Source: Phallus indusiatus (taxonomy: Eukaryota; Basidiomycota; Agaricomycetes; Phallales; Phallaceae). From it: 64,000 nucleotides of DNA. The stretch spans positions 2,552,683 through 2,616,682 of the forward strand of contig JAQFWX010000004.1 in NCBI GenBank assembly GCA_027605045.1. Reading direction: 5' to 3'. A program made the position numbers and the translations under genes. The notes beneath the pieces were generated by a model that saw only the letters and a program-made list of their open reading frames with translations, did no database searches and had not been told where the DNA came from. How positions within the stretch are numbered: position 1 is the stretch's first letter; every line of letters begins with the position of its first letter. Below, piece after piece: positions 51,001 through 58,240 of this stretch.

Positions 51001-52369
51001 GGCGTGTTTGCCATTGTCTTGACCGTCGCCTGCGCGTTGTCCATTACTGGAGCCAGTATTGTCGTGCTGGTTCTATTGTCGTCTCGTGCACGACCTTTCC
51101 CTTTCACCGTTGTCCACGGTTCTTCTTCATCGGGTATTACGGCTGCATCTAGTCGTACTAACATATCACCGACGTCTTGTCCCGGTGTATCACCTCTTAC
51201 GAGGTCATGGATCATCCTTTTGCGTCCTCAATCATCTTACGTGGTAGGACTACCTCGTCTTTTCCGAGGTTGGACTTATGAGATCTGGTTGATTTCACTG
51301 ATTCACCTGATTCGCTCCGCGCTGGTGAAGCTCGTCTCGATCCCTGTCTCGATCCTTGTCTAGATCGATTCGCGTGGTCCGCGACTAGTGTTTCAAACAA
51401 TGCTGCGTCTATCACAACAGTATCACCTGCTCGTGCAGATGTGGATGGACCGCCTTCGGTAGGTGGTGGTTCGCCTACGTTCTTTTTGACTTCTTGTTGC
51501 TTTTAGGAGGCATATCCTCTCTCACTATAAACTAGCAAATACGATTGGCGTATTTTGGAAATTGTAACGCCGTTTAGGTGTTAAAAAAGATGTAACGTTT
51601 CGTTACAGTTTACGATTAGCCCGGTTCTTACGGACTCACAACAAACAGTGTAAAGCTGTATATTTGCAAGTGCAGGTAAGAAAGGCTGCCGGCGCCTTTA
51701 CCGTTACGCGGTATTTACTGGTGTGACGGCGCCTATGTACGTTACATAATACTAGGTACTTGTGCAGACGACGATCGTCTGCATACAATTGTATGTATAT
51801 ACGAATATGTACTATGGTTAATAGTAGTCCGCTGCTCATAGCGGAACCGTTACACTATATGGTATTAGTAGAAGTTGTCAAAACTTTTAGGTACTCACCG
51901 TATAACTCGCAATCATCGCAGCGCAAAAAATGATCAAGCTTTCCTTTCTGCACATCAACAAATTTTGGACGTCCTCCCTTCACTCCACAAAAACATTCAA
52001 AACGAAGTCGTTTGTTGTCGAAGTATCGTTTGAATCCCTTGGGTAGGATGCGCGCATTTTGGTGTTCGGGACTACAAAGTATGTCAGTTTTAAATCAAAA
52101 TTTAATAATAAAAAAAAAGGAACTTACTAGGGAAACTCAGTCGCTTCACCTCTGATACGGTCGAAGAAGACGAGATTGTTAGACCTGCTTTGCAAATCCC
52201 AGGCGGGCTGGAATAGTGAACGTTTGAGTTCCGCGTCAGCAGCAGCAGTAATATCGTCTGCCGACAACGTTTCTCCCCATCGAGGAACAGCTCTGATGGG
52301 AGGCAGCGTCGAAGAAGTTTGAGAGCTATTACGAGAAGAGAATTTTCGACGAGAGATAAAGCCTGACAT
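42074..52369 (-). CDS. Cys-rich putative zinc-binding protein, split by a retrotransposon in intron 2 (308 aa if spliced)
   Basis: Six exons lie on both sides of the element: 52128-52369, 51899-52071, then 42681-42749, 42534-42620, 42287-42485 and 42074-42230. Phases all match, giving 308 residues, so the coding sequence has no other damage. N-terminus MSGFISRRKFSSRNSSQ. A GRF-like cysteine cluster reads FECFCGVKGGRPKF then LRCDDCELYGVCLE, with the exon junction at YG|V. An Arg/Ser-rich part follows, and the C-terminal CRFCELGMDALDLPEHEREC looks like a C2HC zinc finger. I do not recognise a named family. It might act on nucleic acid, by inference from the zinc motifs. The intron is now about 9.1 kb. 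Confidence 0.65.
42750..42754. repeat. Target-site duplication, left copy
   Basis: CTATA directly outside the left LTR, matched by CTATA at 51855-51859. On the strand of the host gene it reads TATAG, which supplies the AG of the intron 3' splice site. Confidence 0.9.
42755..43018 (-). repeat. LTR, left copy (3' LTR of the minus-strand element)
   Basis: 264 bp, beginning TGTAACG and ending CGTTACA (7-bp inverted ends). I compared it base by base with 51591-51854 and found no difference. The left end itself forms a hairpin: TGTAACG, three bases, CGTTACA. On the host-gene strand it ends with a CTAAT branch-site-like motif about 30 bases before the duplicated acceptor. Confidence 0.92.
43019..43030 (-). 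promoter_or_regulatory. Polypurine tract of the retrotransposon
   Basis: Minus strand AGCGGGGGAGGA abuts the 3' LTR. This is the expected place for the plus-strand DNA primer of an LTR element. Confidence 0.6.
43072..44034 (-). CDS. Accessory frame B downstream of pol (C-terminal half)
   Basis: Open frame of 320 codons in sense with the element, between pol and the 3' LTR. It begins MMCPLDDPSFVLQGKQIW and is likely the continuation of frame A, because its open frame runs 5' without a stop across the A/B overlap (PVPGPVPDPLAWY). It contains an Arg-rich stretch (QYRRRRRNNRRD) and a Pro/Ala-rich tail with DQYEVLDRPGAG. No recognised domain. Similar proteins appear, from memory, as hypothetical proteins in mushroom genomes, consistent with transposon origin. 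Not an envelope: no signal peptide or membrane helix. Confidence 0.6.
   Translation of the reverse strand: MMCPLDDPSFVLQGKQIWKKPPILDTPQKVAMHARIRLAWDVGMMFINRKKKERDYARLTIGERPEAFPYPTEGQMDLETGRLYETWYKDPASVPFYIRVEPSGSLNISDVEVVAWLRKIFPNRETRKTVFPIVAEICTEPGLSTWLNAAGINADKTVNNSPSIIEGWRRAYTLPQGNIPTKEEVVGMLRYNCVNTRLIETRLGPLFERWRSHTNSNTIAVKWRESQPTVSSLLPGRQYRRRRRNNRRDAAPAAPIAGPSKETPYVESTANSPPSAKAPLPAEIAEKELVIDPDQYEVLDRPGAGPQGDIEMAMDYTADD
44015..44878 (-). CDS. Accessory frame A downstream of pol (N-terminal half)
   Basis: Open frame of 287 codons starting MSAEPSRPTSSSTKPSTRK. It has a CxxC in ESGKCTHCDEYIS, a long charged coiled-coil region (LQKEWDDLRKRLEDANDYAD to IRELEDKLKQAP), an acidic patch (YDDDDDDDLDNHDW), and LLSRRQLAEKVLAEFPGTP. 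It ends 20 bases inside frame B, in another register. The most economical reading is one gene broken by a one-base change near the AAAACCCC run at about 44073-44080. Function unknown. Confidence 0.6.
   Translation of the reverse strand: MSAEPSRPTSSSTKPSTRKGRFDDIKQALLEAQKEWSMDSMPGCVAITHESGKCTHCDEYISHISTAASKRTIVLDEKDVKECLLEAFPFLQKEWDDLRKRLEDANDYADQTVQELKDVERREDDLRDRIRELEDKLKQAPQAASPVSSRKRPRSEAKGPTNHGPVGFDAYDDDDDDDLDNHDWADSYNDESVLDSNGQPVPPHSGDDFGLMDRLDPEEESLLSRRQLAEKVLAEFPGTPRISNQAKYRDTWPALCKATTPQRLEQENPCTWASSRPTRVVHDVSTG
45017..50515 (-). CDS. Gag-Pol polyprotein of the chromovirus (1832 codons, intact from mid-Gag on)
   Basis: One uninterrupted frame. Approximate residue positions: capsid-like region 190-380 with KPEDFEKFVTSILRWLRL, zinc knuckle CYECGQTGHLRPQC at 455, protease LIDSGCQGMIM at 620, RT with FDLRQQND and the catalytic YIDDVFVYS at 967. 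RNase H is marked by LVTDGSKCGVGAYYG at 1117. Integrase has the HHCC zinc domain (HEIVGHFG, CKSCGKCQTN) at about 1398-1440, then MDFIGPLP, VSDRDTRF and FHPQTDGATERANR for the DDE core. The C-terminal chromodomain is WTLGDTTWEPYEHCKDL. The first ATG at 50515 lies inside Gag; the frame has lost its proper N-terminus (see the Gag fragment). Confidence 0.95.
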   Translation of the reverse strand: MQEDLQEVRAARTELAKSNREMEAGQRPGIIFEQDLPNRSAPAQTAAQPGPSTVHPGPPTNAGQAHAPATSPTTRAPVVPRRRATSARDQYEQMREDLRDIPESNAGPFMPKYYDDEDSSDDEEEAYDRGYFEREMRETPFDDREDRHKPTKRFRRVREDEGIIVMVQEALEECKDVVVSASPLAKAGAKMPLSVMYSGSSKPEDFEKFVTSILRWLRLNNLLGAAYVEAHIAVVGMRLDGEAHEWFVEHVERGGRSTKGWDLVRLFRRMHNMFLSPTSKNQSAHNFDHAKQGARSVHRYMSELLKFAARLVHPPDRYTFKRKFLEGLDERIRSEVTKRGFLAENSSIRRLYIAANDIEQAWDYNKSILAQRQTPVKSTGTHSSLARQAQENNYRAKIKPSGIPTRTIPRTTTTSNALAVRPATSSAIKPARVSTTTTTRPVSSGTQARSSSTVLKCYECGQTGHLRPQCPRKGQVRANVMHVEEEDEDDADELLDAIIEEETGVNILEVEESPQYDDAEQGQDTAEAADYGGGDHYEWDENEDAVGAYMMVITEDHGYDERRLLVIKQGSSTIGTIKSQEEPLYDHTMRPKSRAPKRDKESIRPLEGYWLVNGQLAHCLIDSGCQGMIMSPSFSLTTGAKTFKLDKPVSLQLAVKGSKSVIQYGTYTRIEFGDISVLEYFDIVNIDYYDVIIGVPFLKRYDICLDFGNGIITRDGGVITPVERFTEIPNTTDEPTELSGSLAIASARPITTTSNAVAVRRKIRVPELKDENLPALREYWKEEYSDLFGPVPNRLPPFRDVNHHIPLIEPNKVIRYRLPKCPDALKPLLAEKIERYTQAGWWEPTVAQQAIPMLCLFKKALSGLRTVFDLRQQNDNTLKDVTPFPDQETIRQDVARHKYRSKIDLTEAYEQVRIAPEDVDKTTFSTIYGTFKSHVMQQGDCNAPSTFQRLMTHIFRDHIGRNIHSYIDDVFVYSMTIQQHQEHLEIAFSRLRKEQLYLSQKKVDLYSKRLECLGHIIDDDGIHPDMDKMDKIRDWRTPRTFNDVQKFLGLVQYVAAYLPGVATYTSPLSGCTHNNRQFEWTPALERCFNAIKALTKNAPVLKPINPDSDEPIWLVTDGSKCGVGAYYGQGASWQTCRPAGFMSKKFTPAQYDYRTHEHELIAVLEALNKWEDKLLGRKFTLVTDNEALKHFKTQPRMSPRQARWYEYLSRFDYETIHIKGETNTVADGLSRYFEDDLPNEIHPPENYVNIDVKLDPTGDQLPPERKSELRISAARRIKTRAKARVQQQTAEQASIEQRPASIEEVDTDDEDVLAVTAQHSGKTLKAKIEGFEGLADLIKSGYKDDTTLKKVLENPDAYKGFGMKNQLLYTKNQFSRDVVCIPHHLFYQGRKLVEIIISEAHEIVGHFGRYKTSQYIRQVYWWRTMAEDIDEYCKSCGKCQTNKDDNRHPSGLLKTLPIPNKPWESVGMDFIGPLPVSKGHDFLLVIIDRLTSMVRLMPTTTKLTAKSAAHLYFEGVVRHHGVPASIVSDRDTRFTAKFWKELQRLIGTKLLMSTSFHPQTDGATERANRSIGQVLRSIIDNDQKDWAERIPMAEFALNSSTSETTKFTPFELNYGYTPALGRQLNTDTKFNGVKQFALQAKWNLMAAHDAIIASRVKQTMHANTHRRDAPVYKEGDLVYLSTKNISLPKGRSSKLVPRYVGPYKVLSVKDNINVKLDLPDELKKRRINPIFHVDLVKPHIANDDDRFPRRESLTAYDFGQPDNAEWHVDELLAHRWTGSKDTDIEFLVQWTLGDTTWEPYEHCKDLQALDEYLQLRGVTQLGKLPRLRTTRK
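50516..51532 (-). pseudogene. Gag N-terminal region broken into several frames
   Basis: Upstream of the long frame, Gag-type sequence continues through at least four register changes. MPPKSNKK at 51512-51532 is followed by a frame with VIDAALFETLVADHANR (51212-51415), then MIHDLVRGDTPGQD (50949-51215), VLQDLPSAQPAATS (50572-50898) and a stretch with LDKRTTALQGKVSRQ leading into the long frame. Several breaks fall in A-runs, such as GCAAAAGG and GGAAAAACG. Either this copy is defective in Gag or the assembly has base-count errors in runs. The coiled-coil-like middle (LEESAKDLERMAAEAAQ) fits Gag. Confidence 0.6.
51591..51854 (-). repeat. LTR, right copy (5' LTR of the minus-strand element)
   Basis: 264 bp, no difference seen from 42755-43018. 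It should carry the promoter for the element, which is transcribed leftwards. On the host-gene strand it starts TGTAACGG; reading from the host exon 2 donor into the upstream acceptor would hit TAA at once. Confidence 0.92.
51855..51859. repeat. Target-site duplication, right copy
   Basis: CTATA, identical to 42750-42754, directly outside the right LTR. On the host-gene strand it is TATAG and preserves the original splice acceptor upstream of the element. Confidence 0.9.
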
Positions 52370-53233
52370 GGCAAAAAAGGGAAAAAAAACGCAAGTTGAG
52401 TTGTTGAAGGCTGCCTCCGCTCTTGCCTCCTTACTTTTATATTCTCCTCATGCACCTCGCGGTCCGGTTTCCGATATCAGCACAGGTGAATCGTACGTCT
52501 TTCAGTTTATTCCGTCGAATAAACGATCCTGAAAGTCAAATTTCAAGGGTTCGTACCATACCGTTGGCCAGAGTACTGCGCATTAGAGACTTAGCGAACA
52601 GGCAACGCTGCACCGAAAAAAAAAACAATTGGGCAAAACGGTTTGGGGCAATTTGTCTATATTTGGAGACATCAACCCTGAACGCTGTATAGATCGAGAT
52701 TACAAGAATATTTTGGGGAGGACTTGATCGGTTTCACCCCAAGCGACACATGTATGCATCAAGTCGAGTCAGTAAGCCGGTATGACCCAATTCATTGCTC
52801 GCGCTCTGAATTGTCCTGTGTATGACGATGTAGGCTGTTCAGTTCATTAATATATTATAGATCTCAAATTTCTACCAACTCTCTGGCGAGATAGCGACAC
52901 TTCGGGGCAGAACACGATAGATATATGCATCTAGGCGTGTAGGCCCGTAGGATCAAGTTTAACGGTCACCCTCGGAATCGGTCCGTTTTTTGATGACAGG
53001 GATGACTTTTGACTAAGTTAAAAAGTCGTACCACTTATAAATCGAGGATTATAACGAGAATTTGGGGAGTTAGCGACCCTTGGTGGCAAAACACGCTCCT
53101 ATATGCCTCCGGCATCATTTGTACATAGCACGATCGAGGTAACTTGACGAATATAGGCGTCGTCACCGGACTTACACATGAAAGAAATTGTCTGATATCG
53201 TCTTGAGAAGTGATACCATCGTCGTAAGCACTC
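52370..53233. other. Intergenic with a degenerate ~170-180 bp repeat
   Basis: Around 52690, 52858 and 53036 three similar starts can be aligned: TAGATC or TAAATCG, then an AT-rich run, then GGGGAGGA, GGCGAGA or GGGGAGT, followed in the last two copies by TAGCGAC, CTTxGGxGGCA, ACACG and ATATGC. Copies are diverged. It lies just 5' of the MULE-like gene and could be its subterminal repeat or unrelated decay. No gene seen. Confidence 0.35.
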
Positions 53234-56200
53234 ATGCATAGTGCAGAACAACGAGAAGCCATCCGTCAGGCGCAGGAAATTCTTCAGCGTGCAGGTCTCC
53301 AACCAGCAGACATCCTGAGCGACGACGTTCCGTTTAGGAGCAATAACCTCTCACCTCGTTTTTTGATTAATTATACACCTCCTCAAGCGACGTTATACAC
53401 CGATGGGCAAATTGAGAGGCAAGAAAATCGCGTCACTCGACAATCGTACATCCAGGGTATCGTTGATCATCCCCTTGGTGCAATCCTTGAATTCCCTGAG
53501 ACTGGGAACCAACCGAACGTAGCTATAGGCCACAGATTCAAAGTCGACCCTCAAAATTTTGTTAACCCAAAAGATAATATACAATACTCTTTCGGCGACC
53601 CACATTCTGTTCATCATGATGTACAGTGCTTTCTTCTGATTGACGAAGTTACTGGAGAACCGGTCAAATGCAAACAAGAAAAGTTAACTTGTGGGTAAAA
53701 ATCCTTTCATGACGCTCAAATAGCACTAAATTTCAAGTAGGTCGTTCCATCAAATCTTGCTCCTTTTCTCCTGCTGGTATACACTCAATACCATCGACTA
53801 TTCCGATCGACTCGAAGGGTGAACTCTTCATGAAAACCTTAGGGTTTTTCTGCGCACTCAGAGAAACTGGCTGTGGATTCACAAGAAACTCTAATCAAGT
53901 AGTAAATGATGACAAAGTTGACAATCACCACGACGACAAAATTGACAAACACGATGACGACAAAATTGACAGCGACCAGGACCAGGACGAAATTGACAAA
54001 GACGACGACGACATTGACGGCGAATACGAAATTGACAGCGACTATGACGACATTGACGGCGAATACGAAATTGACAGCGACTACGACGAAATTGACAAAG
54101 ACAATGACATTGACAAAGACGACGATACTGACAAACACGATGACATTGGCAAAGAAGACGAAACTGGCAAAGAAGACGACGCAATTTCTGCAAAGGCTAC
54201 ATTAGACGTTAAGGCTAAGACTACATTGGACGTCGTCGACCTCGTCGCTGTACTTAAGGATATACGCTCATGTAAAGACCAAAAACAAACGTGCAATGGA
54301 AAACTGCTGTTGCAGAAGGATAAATTCAATCATTATTACATTCGGTAAGTTGTTTGTGTATCTTCGTAGCAATTCATCGCTCACATCTTTGTTCAGATGT
54401 GAGCATTTTGCCAAAGGCCGACGAGCACACCTATTCCTTCGCAACCTCAACGATTATGATATCAGTTATCTCACAGCTTTATTTCGAAATATTCCTGCTG
54501 AAATTGCTGATCATGAGGTTCCGGCTGCGATTCGCGGCTATGGCCCTTTATATCCTTGCAACGTTACAGCAGCCGCCAGAGAACAAAAACAGCTTTGTCG
54601 TATGTACTCTGGTTTTTCTATTATTGATTCTGCGTGTATTCAAGTCCTTTTAGCAATGTGGCATCGCATTAATGAAGTCCTACAGCGAGGCAAGATCCAG
54701 ACAACTGGAAAAAAATGTAATTGTCGAATGGAGGTTTACAAACCAAACGACCTTACTCGGTGCCCGTACATTTTGGTAGTCTTTCGTAATCCCCACACTC
54801 ACACACGTCCTCCTCGAAGTAAAACTCCAGAAGGAATTGAGAAGATTTTCAACTCCTTACTTAAACATCTAGAATGGCGACTGGCCGATGCGACACCCCG
54901 TCGTATACTTCTCGACCACACGTTCATACACGGTTTGAGGAACGTTCTAGACTGGCACGAACTTCAAGATCCAGGATTAGGAGACCTCCATCCTTCATTA
55001 ATAAATTACGATCACACTGCACGTTTAATCAATAATTTACGTTATGTAATATATCCGGATGGTACAGGACTGAAAGGTATGTTATTTGTCGCTCCATTCT
55101 CTACTTGAATATATGCTGTATATGCACAGGCGCCAACTTACTTCTGAGAGAACATAAAAAATTGCCACTCGAACAGCAGTATCTACGCTGCATCGAAACA
55201 GGTGAAAATAAAAAGGACGGTAAATTTATTATTGTTATTTGTATGTTTCCGTCTATGAGTCGGCTACTCATGAACACGCGACGACCAACCATCGATACTG
55301 CGTTCAAACGACTAGATAAGTGGCAAGAATTTGAAATTGAATCATGGTTCCCGCAGTTTTCACGTTGCAAGTTTTAATTTTTTTTGAACACTAAAATTGC
55401 GCTTATGGGTCTTGATAGCTGTTGTGGTGGCCAGGGCTTTCACGACTTCACAGAGCGCAGAAGCTCATTTATTTCTCTTCCGTCACTTGTTCAGAATTGC
55501 TCAAGAAGATACAAAACAGACTATTCAGTTCCGTCATATTCATGGAAAAGGCATCGACACCATAACAGCTGACGGCCACGAAGGCCAAGCATTGGGTATG
55601 TTTTTTGTTTTTAAAGACGTTCTCAGTAGTATTTCTTAAATGAGATTTTCGAAGGCCTTGGTCTATATTGTCAGGAGATTTGCCAAAATCTCACCAAGAA
55701 CTCTATAGAATGGGGCAAGCCCATGAACCAAATCACGCCAAGGGAGCACTTAATGTGCTTCTACAAATATTGTTTTACTCACTATATCCGGAATGTGGCG
55801 AAACTACGCTCTCAGGTGAAGTCGGAAGTGATTGCTGCGATGATGAGTCTTGCAAGCTCGGATGTCTTACCGGACTACGATAATGTCCTTGTAACAATTC
55901 GTAACGGTGGAGAAAAAGCTCAAAGTAAGTAATTTACTTTAATTTTTAAGCGGGAGATGTTTAACATGTTTTAGACTGGTTAGAACACAAAGAAAAAGGA
56001 GACGGAGTTCCCTTAGCTGCCATATATAGGCCTTCTTCTAAAATTCCCTTAGAAATTTGGAAGGCGGCACCTTCGACATCCAACGGAAACGAACAGGCCC
56101 ATCGCAATATCAATCGTGACGGCACCAAACTTACCATGCTTGCTGGTATCATGCGTGGACTTCAATTTGATTCTCGAGCAATGGTGAATATTGAAATCTG

Positions 56201-57605
56201 GAAAGCAGAAAGCATTCAATCCCGAGATAAGTTGGCTACCCATTTTTATCGTTCTTTAAGAGGCGTTCGAGTTAAATGTAATTTTATTCTCTTTTCGACG
56301 TTTTGACGAGCTGAATGTTTATTTAGCATCTGTTCGAGAACGAAATGTCCTTAGTAAGGACCTCGAAATGCTGAAACTTCACGAGAAAGCTCAGAAGCTT
56401 CGAACAAGCATATTGACAGATGTTGCAACCGTGAAAGAGGCTTTAGAAGCTTGTGAGTCTACTGAAGCACCTAAACGACCTCGGAAACGGCGTCGAAAAC
56501 AGAGCGAAAAGGAGGAAAAGGATGAAAAGGACGAGGAAACCAAGGCTTTAGAAACCCTCCAACAAGCTCAAGAACAGCTTCGCAAACGTGACGAGCAGTT
56601 GACGGGAACACTGTCGCAGCTGGATTCGCTGATTCCCCAATGCTCGGGATCGCAATCATTAGCGAAAATACCAAAGCCCGAAGAAATATATGATCGAGGG
56701 CTCTTAGTTGTTAAACCTAAGGAGAAAACTAAGCCCAAGGAAAAGGCTAAACCTAAGGAAAAAGCGAAACCTAAGGAAAAAGCTGAACCTAAGGTATTTA
56801 TAGGAGCATAGGAGCTTTGTTTCTGTTTCTCTAACCGTGGATGACATGTGCACAGGTTCCGAAACCCGAAGATACGCGAAACGTTTCTAATTTATCCATT
56901 GTTTCGCAGACTGGTTTGAATGCAACATCTGATCCTCAATTTGGACACGATTCGCTTCAACGCACTTTATACACTGGACCGCAACAACCGCAGTACCCAC
57001 AGCTGTATGCACCTCAACACGCTCAGTACCACCAGTCCCAGCATCACGGCATTGCGCCACATCACAGATACGCCAACTCCAATCATATTCAGTTTCCAAA
57101 TGGATATCCTGCTAACGTTTTACTTCACCAAAATAACCTTCAGTCTCGAAATGAGTATCCGACCCGTGCTCTACCTCAGAGTCAAAACACACTCTACCAC
57201 AATTCTCAACTTCAAAACGAATATTACATCAACGGTTCTCTATCTCAAAACCCTATTTACACTAATCCTCAGCCTCAAAACGAGCTACTCAACAGTTCTC
57301 TATCTCGAAATCCTGTTTACACTAATCCCCAGCCTCAAAACGTGCTACTCAACGGTTCTCTATCTCAAAACCCTATTTACGCTAATCCTCAGCCTCAAAA
57401 CGTGCTACACGTCGATCCAGAGCCTCGAAATACATTTTCCCACAACGTTTTTCATCGATTTCAAGGTATGCCGTCTCAGCATCACGTCCCGACTCCCATC
57501 CATCTTCCCGCAAATTCGATTCGCACAGGACACATAGCCACTTCTGAATACCCACAAAGCGTAGCTGGTAATCACTTCGATTACCGAAGGTACTCCCAAC
57601 GTTAA
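53234..57605 (+). CDS. MULE-like DDE transposase-derived protein with low-complexity insertions
   Basis: Nine or ten exons join in frame. Order: N-terminal domain (MHSAEQREAIRQAQEILQRA), Asp/Lys-rich insert 53900-54190, then a zinc-type region with FAKGRRAHLFLRNL, CPMWHRINEVL (across an intron), KCNCRMEVYK and CPYILVVFRNPHTHT. The catalytic core follows: D in TIDTAFKRLDKW, D in ITADGHEGQALGLGL, and E in STSNGNEQAHRNINRDG, which fits the DDE pattern of Mutator-like transposases. A charged coiled-coil with KPKEKA repeats and a Q/N/P-rich tail end the protein. This family is widely expanded in agaricomycetes, from memory. All three acids are present. Whether it is mobile or domesticated is open. 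Confidence 0.6.
53890..54190 (+). repeat. Asp-rich coding microsatellite
   Basis: Imperfect short repeats around GACGACAAAATTGACA and GACATTGACGGCGAATACGA, including two near-copies of a ~36-bp unit at about 54000-54085. Encodes runs such as DDKIDKHDDDKIDSDQ. It is an insert between the N-terminal domain and the zinc-type region. Confidence 0.7.
56713..56804 (+). repeat. 18-bp tandem repeat coding KPKEKA
   Basis: About five units of CCTAAGGAAAAAGCT-type sequence, coding KPKEKAKPKEK. It ends at the exon border before the Q/N/P-rich tail. Confidence 0.75.
57181..57410 (+). repeat. 60-bp coding tandem repeat
   Basis: Period exactly 60 bp, best in the copies at 57241, 57301 and 57361, with a diverged copy at 57181. 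Each encodes 20 residues around LSQNPIYTNPQPQNVLLNGS. Copies differ at a few synonymous and non-synonymous sites, so the expansion is not brand new. Confidence 0.85.
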
Positions 57606-57808
57606 CATTTTCCTAATTAGTCAATAGTCAGTAGTTACCAGGAATGTGTAATTGATCACTTAACGTCTTTAAAAATATATGCGTCCCAAACGGAGAATTG
57701 TGAGTCTATGGCCAAAACAAAAAACGCTATTCTTCAATACATTATTAATACATCACAATTCGAACCACAAAGTAAAAGGAAGTACAAATGCAATTACAGG
57801 TTAAACGG

Positions 57809-58240
57809 CTATTTAAACCATCCTTTTGAAGCCACCTGATACAACCCTTTTCTACCTTTATTCCAAACTCTCAAAAACCCTGAAGGTGGGCCCCAGGCGC
57901 TGCTATTATTCTTGTAAAGATGAACGGTGTTCGTTCCGACGAGTCGTCCATCCGCGTCGTGTGCAATAGTGTTCAGAGTCATGTGAGGTTTATTGTCGGA
58001 TTGGGAAGTATGAAAATCATTTCTACAGTAACAGTTTGACCTGTAAATCGCACGCTAATCATAAATCACTCACTGAACTTGTAAGCCTTTTACGCGAATA
58101 TGTTTTAATTCGCCTCTGTTGTTACGAATAAATTCTTTCAGATGGTCGTGAATCGTAGGCGAGGTACGACGCGAATGGTTGATATGGTTTGAAAAAAAGA
58201 TTGGGACGTTTTCTATTCGAGTGGAGAAGGAAAATTTCAT
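57809..58240 (-). CDS. Small uncharacterised protein, two exons (132 aa)
   Basis: Exons 58074-58240 and 57809-58040 give 132 residues in frame, joined by a 33-base intron (GTGAGT...TTTACAG), very short but with consensus ends. The start MKFSFSTRIENVPIFF is the first ATG in frame. Later parts are SPTIHDHLKEFIRN, NRGELKHIRVKGLQVQ, CYCRNDFH, HMTLNTIAHDADGRLVG, and SAWGPPSGFLRVW. The last part is well-formed beta-type sequence. No family recognised, no clear signal peptide or membrane segment. The neat frame across the intron argues for a real gene; an upstream exon is possible. Confidence 0.5.

Larger units (their letters stand above)
42755..51854 (-). mobile_element. Ty3/Gypsy LTR retrotransposon with chromodomain (chromovirus), 9.1 kb
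   Basis: Complete by structure: two identical 264-bp LTRs, a 5-bp target duplication, a purine tract (AGCGGGGGAGGA on the minus strand, at about 43019-43030) next to the 3' LTR, a gag-pol frame of 1832 codons and an extra frame downstream of pol. Pol order is protease, reverse transcriptase, RNase H, integrase and chromodomain, which defines Gypsy chromoviruses. No tRNA-complementary primer site could be recognised next to the 5' LTR, where the minus strand reads TCTTTTTTAACACC; self-priming is possible. Identical LTRs mean a very recent insertion. Confidence 0.93.

Noticed and set aside
53839..54138. Antisense Val/Phe-rich frame
   Set aside because: Shadow of the Asp-rich coding repeat on the plus strand.
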